From NCBI RefSeq assembly GCF_021043395.1, contig NZ_JAJNKE010000014.1:22029-86028 (forward strand): DNA of 64,000 bases. Reading direction: 5' to 3'. The position numbers and the translations under genes are program-made. Shown here in pieces: positions 61,011-64,000 of the stretch. The notes under the pieces were generated by a model, which was given only the letters and a program-made list of their open reading frames with translations, was not told where the DNA came from and made no database searches. This DNA is from Clostridium guangxiense (GTDB taxonomy: Bacteria; Bacillota; Clostridia; Clostridiales; Clostridiaceae). Within the stretch, counting starts at the first letter, position 1. The number at the start of each line of letters is the position of its first letter.

Positions 61011-62339
61011 ATGGAATCAAATAGAAATTTAAAGTATATTAACTTATTTATGATTTTTATAAATTTTACCATCGTAATTTTTATCTCAAAAATCATGACT
61101 ATAACTTTATATAAAATTAGTTCGGAATTTATGGCAAGGGATTTTTTTGACCAAATCACAGTTATACCCTGGAAACCACAGAATATAACTATAGTTTCTA
61201 TAGGATCTTATATAATACTAATTTCATTAGTTACAGTAAAAAAGAAATGTGTAAATTCCCTAAAAAAGTGGAAAATAGCTGTTCTATTATTGTGTGAGAT
61301 TTTTTTAAGTATTGTAATAATGACAGCATTAAATATGAGTTATAACGGAATTATGCTATTTATTATTGCTGATTTGGTGACAAATACCAAAGATAAGAGC
61401 AATAAAATTATATTTTTGGTTCTTATGATAATTATATATATACTTAGCGTTTATGATTTTATATCACTTAAAATAAAGATGGTTTCTTTTCAAAGTTTTC
61501 TATTTTATTATAATGCTAATATGCGAAGCTATTTAATGGAGATAAAAAGCATATTGAATTCTATAAATATCATAGTATTTATATTGTATATGATTGTGCT
61601 TATTCAAGTTCAGATGAGGGAAAATGAAAAGATTATTTCATTGAACAAAAGATTAAATTTAGCTAATGAAAAATTAGAGGTCATGAATGTACAGCTAAAG
61701 CAGTATGCTGTAAAGATAGAATCAATGGCTGAAACCAGAGAACGTAATCGTCTAGCTAGGGAGATTCATGATACATTAGGACATGCACTTACAGGGATAT
61801 CAGTAGGAATTGATGCTTGTTTAACAACAATAGATATGTCTACAGAAGCAACTAAAAAACAGTTAAATGTAATTGCAGATGTAGCAAGACAAGCTATTAA
61901 AGATGTAAGGCGTTCCGTAAAAAAACTTAGACCAGATGCACTTGAAAGTTCTGGTTTAGAAGATGCGTTAAACAATATGATTTTGCAGATAAGTAAGGTT
62001 ACAAAAACAAAAGTTTTTTTTAATACTAATGTAAAATTATTGAAATTTGGTCATGATGAAGAAGACACTATTTATAGAATTATACAAGAGGGAATAACAA
62101 ATGCAATCCGTCATGGACAAGCTACAGAAATTTATATAAGTATGAAAAGGAGGGATAAGCAATTAAACATAACAATAAGAGATAACGGCAGGGGATGTGC
62201 TAATATAAAAGAAGGTTTTGGATTAAGACATATAGAAGAAAGAGTTAAGTTGCTAAATGGCACTGTAGAATATAATGGCAGTGATAGTTTTTGGATAACT
62301 GTAAATATTCCAATTAGATGGGGCGATGAAAGTGATTAA
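61011..62339 (+). CDS. NarL-type sensor histidine kinase
   Basis: The 442-residue kinase has about six membrane helices in its first 200 residues, a coiled-coil linker (ISLNKRLNLANEKLEVMN), the HisKA_3 phosphoacceptor in RLAREIHDTLGHAL (His about 253), and an HATPase domain with NAIRHG and DNGRG. There is little extracellular sequence, so it probably depends on the anchored binding protein for input. The start is ATG after tggaagatgaatt; the response regulator gene overlaps its end by 14 bases. Confidence 0.93.
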   Translation: MESNRNLKYINLFMIFINFTIVIFISKIMTITLYKISSEFMARDFFDQITVIPWKPQNITIVSIGSYIILISLVTVKKKCVNSLKKWKIAVLLLCEIFLSIVIMTALNMSYNGIMLFIIADLVTNTKDKSNKIIFLVLMIIIYILSVYDFISLKIKMVSFQSFLFYYNANMRSYLMEIKSILNSINIIVFILYMIVLIQVQMRENEKIISLNKRLNLANEKLEVMNVQLKQYAVKIESMAETRERNRLAREIHDTLGHALTGISVGIDACLTTIDMSTEATKKQLNVIADVARQAIKDVRRSVKKLRPDALESSGLEDALNNMILQISKVTKTKVFFNTNVKLLKFGHDEEDTIYRIIQEGITNAIRHGQATEIYISMKRRDKQLNITIRDNGRGCANIKEGFGLRHIEERVKLLNGTVEYNGSDSFWITVNIPIRWGDESD

Positions 62340-63009
62340 AGTGTTAATTGCTGATGATCAGGAGCTAATTAGGCAAAGCTTAAAAATTGTTTTAAGTGCA
62401 AATAAAGATATTGAAATTGTGGGAACGGTATGTAACGGAAACGAAGTAGTTGAATCAGTCCGTAAGTGTAAATCTGATGTAATATTAATGGATGTACGTA
62501 TGCCAGAAATGGATGGAGTTCAATGTACAAAAATTATAAAAGAATCTTATCCTAACATTAAAATTATAGTGCTTACTACTTTTGATGATGATGAATATAT
62601 ATTTAATGCTTTAAAATATGGAGCTAGTGGATATCTGCTTAAGGGTGTTTCGATGGATGAACTTGTAAAGGCAATTCACACTGTTGTAAATGGAGGAGCA
62701 ATGATTAATCCAGATATAACGGCTAAGGTATTTAAGTTATTTTCTCAAATGGCTCAAGGAGACGTTTCTATTCAGGCTGGTGCTAAAAAGAATGTAGATG
62801 ATATATGTGATACAGAATGGAATATAATAACGTGTGTTGGTTTTGGTTTATCCAATAAAGAAATTTCAAAAAAACTCAGTCTATCTGAAGGAACTGTTAG
62901 AAATTATTTAAGCAATATATTAAATAAGCTTAATTTTAGAGATAGAACACAATTGGCTATTTGGGCAGTTCAGACTGGAGTTATAAGAAAAATGGTGACA
63001 AAAAAATGA
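62326..63009 (+). CDS. NarL/FixJ-type response regulator
   Basis: The 227-residue regulator has a receiver domain (VLIADDQELIRQSL with the acidic pocket, phospho-Asp in VILMDVRMPEMDG, and the conserved Thr/Lys VLTTFDDDEY, GYLLKG) and a LuxR-type helix-turn-helix (GLSNKEISKKLSLSEGTVRNYLSNILNKL, here named by its start at about residue 179). It is co-translated with the kinase (14-base overlap) and overlaps the next gene by 4 bases (ATGA). It should switch on the downstream uptake genes. Confidence 0.95.
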   Translation: MKVIKVLIADDQELIRQSLKIVLSANKDIEIVGTVCNGNEVVESVRKCKSDVILMDVRMPEMDGVQCTKIIKESYPNIKIIVLTTFDDDEYIFNALKYGASGYLLKGVSMDELVKAIHTVVNGGAMINPDITAKVFKLFSQMAQGDVSIQAGAKKNVDDICDTEWNIITCVGFGLSNKEISKKLSLSEGTVRNYLSNILNKLNFRDRTQLAIWAVQTGVIRKMVTKK

Positions 63010-64000
63010 ATTTAAAAAAACATAAAAAATTTATAACGATAGTTGTTTTAATTATAGTAGGAAGTTTTTTTGTTTTTACAAAGTTGTGGATGGCAAGAAA
63101 GAATGTAGTATTAACTGTTGGAATATTCTCTGGAAGTTGGAATACTCCTAGTGAAAATACCTATAAAATTTTAAATGATGCCATACTAAAGTTTGAAAAA
63201 AGTCATCCGGGTGTAAAAATAAAATATTCAAGTGGAATATTAAAAGAAGACTTTTCTGAGTGGCTTTCACAAAAAATACTTTTAGGGAAAGAACCTGATG
63301 TATTTATGGTATTACCAGATGATTTTAATGTATTTTCTTCAACAGGAGCATTAAAAAATCTAGATAAGCTAATTAAAAAGGACAAATATTTTAATAGTAG
63401 CAAGTATTATAAAGCAGCTTATGAATCTGGCAAATATCATAAGAGTCAATTTGCACTTCCTTATGAAAGTGTACCAACGTTAATGCTTGTAAATAAAACA
63501 CTTTTAGATAAGGAAGGTATTCCTGTTCCAAATAATAATTGGACATGGAATGATTTTTATAATATTTGTGAAAGAGTCACGAAAGACACAGATAGAGATG
63601 GAGTTATAGATCAATTTGGATTTTACGATTATACATGGCAGGATGCGGTATATTCTAATGGAATAAAGCTATTTAATGATGCTGGAACGGAATCATATTT
63701 TGGAGATGAAAAGGTGGATCAAGCTGTAAATTTCGTTAAAAAGTTGAACTCCTTAGACAATGGTTATCAGGTTACCTCACAGATATTTGATAAGGGGAAG
63801 GTAGCGTTTCGTCCACTGTCATTTTCAGAATATAGAACCTATAAACCATATCCATGGAGCATAAAAAGATATTCCAATTTTGAATGGGATTGCATTAAAT
63901 TACCGTCTGGTCCAAATGGAAAAAGTGTTTCACAATTGAATACTTTACTTATGGGAATAAGCAGCCGCACAAAGCACGAAAAGCTTTCCTGGGAATTTTT
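63006..64000 (+). CDS. Extracellular solute-binding protein, family 1 (partial, runs off the window)
   Basis: At least 331 codons of a membrane-anchored binding protein are present; the 3' end lies beyond 64000. Residues about 9-28 form an uncleaved-looking membrane helix with no lipobox. The domain matches SBP_bac_1 sugar-binding proteins: VGIFSGSWNTPSENTYKILN, EKSHPGVKIKYSSG, EPDVFMVLPDDF and WTWNDFYNICERVT. It overlaps the response regulator by 4 bases, so it belongs to the same operon. It may be part of a sugar ABC transporter or a second sensor subunit. Confidence 0.88.
   Translation, partial: MNLKKHKKFITIVVLIIVGSFFVFTKLWMARKNVVLTVGIFSGSWNTPSENTYKILNDAILKFEKSHPGVKIKYSSGILKEDFSEWLSQKILLGKEPDVFMVLPDDFNVFSSTGALKNLDKLIKKDKYFNSSKYYKAAYESGKYHKSQFALPYESVPTLMLVNKTLLDKEGIPVPNNNWTWNDFYNICERVTKDTDRDGVIDQFGFYDYTWQDAVYSNGIKLFNDAGTESYFGDEKVDQAVNFVKKLNSLDNGYQVTSQIFDKGKVAFRPLSFSEYRTYKPYPWSIKRYSNFEWDCIKLPSGPNGKSVSQLNTLLMGISSRTKHEKLSWEF

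Overview
The window is AT-rich, Gram-positive DNA from a spore-forming anaerobe. The gene set (spoIID, a SpoIIQ-like gene, spoIIID, mreB/mbl and yyaC), the raiA-motif RNA, the S-box and FMN riboswitches and the codon use all fit Clostridium sensu stricto. The sulfur-assimilation gene content and the raiA locus most resemble C. acetobutylicum and its close relatives; the genus call is firm, the species call is inference.

Layout: 1-7400 is a cell-wall and sporulation block (ywmB-like, murA, spoIID, spoIIQ-like, spoIIID, mreB/mbl, divergent yyaC). A tRNA cluster (Tyr-Val-Thr-Tyr) follows, then metK behind a SAM-I riboswitch, recD2, a degenerate ComFA homologue overlapping comFC, the raiA-motif RNA, hpf, secA, prfB with its programmed frameshift, an M28 peptidase, tex, and ribU behind an FMN riboswitch. 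On the minus strand are rimI, tsaB, tsaE and an HD-GYP gene. A zinc-type binding lipoprotein is followed by hemA, hemL and hemB.

The centre of interest is about 31360-45600, a long plus-strand sulfur locus. It holds a YezD-like peptide, a ROK regulator, a ThiS-like sulfur carrier with a C-terminal tail, a ThiF/MoeB-type activating enzyme, a JAMM protease, a sulfite reductase fused to a TusA domain, an O-acetylhomoserine sulfhydrylase, APS kinase, AprA, AprB, a TauT/SsuABC-type transporter, CysD and CysN. Read together, the genes describe uptake and activation of a sulfur oxyanion, reduction by AprAB and sulfite reductase, and loading of the sulfur on a carrier protein as a thiocarboxylate that feeds homocysteine synthesis. 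This is the logic described for the HcyS/HcyF/HcyD/MetY system of Wolinella.

From 45700 to the end come a four-helix membrane protein, a metal-dependent hydrolase, a glyoxalase, tRNA-Trp, ddl, a second SAM-I riboswitch with metY, a third Cys/Met PLP enzyme, a HAD protein, a complete five-gene oligopeptide/dipeptide ABC transporter, a second MBL protein, and a membrane-anchored sugar-sensing two-component module that runs off the right edge.

Between the genes lie several families of large palindromic elements. The biggest (about 2645-2998 and 47962-48304, with partial copies at 1-45, 4213-4275 and 51265-51470) carries mirrored arrays of 7-bp repeats in its arms around three conserved inner hairpins. 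Arm sequence differs between copies, but the two arms of each copy still match. A smaller family (9465-9570, 17616-17712, 56847-56889) shows compensatory base changes. I do not recognise either family by name.
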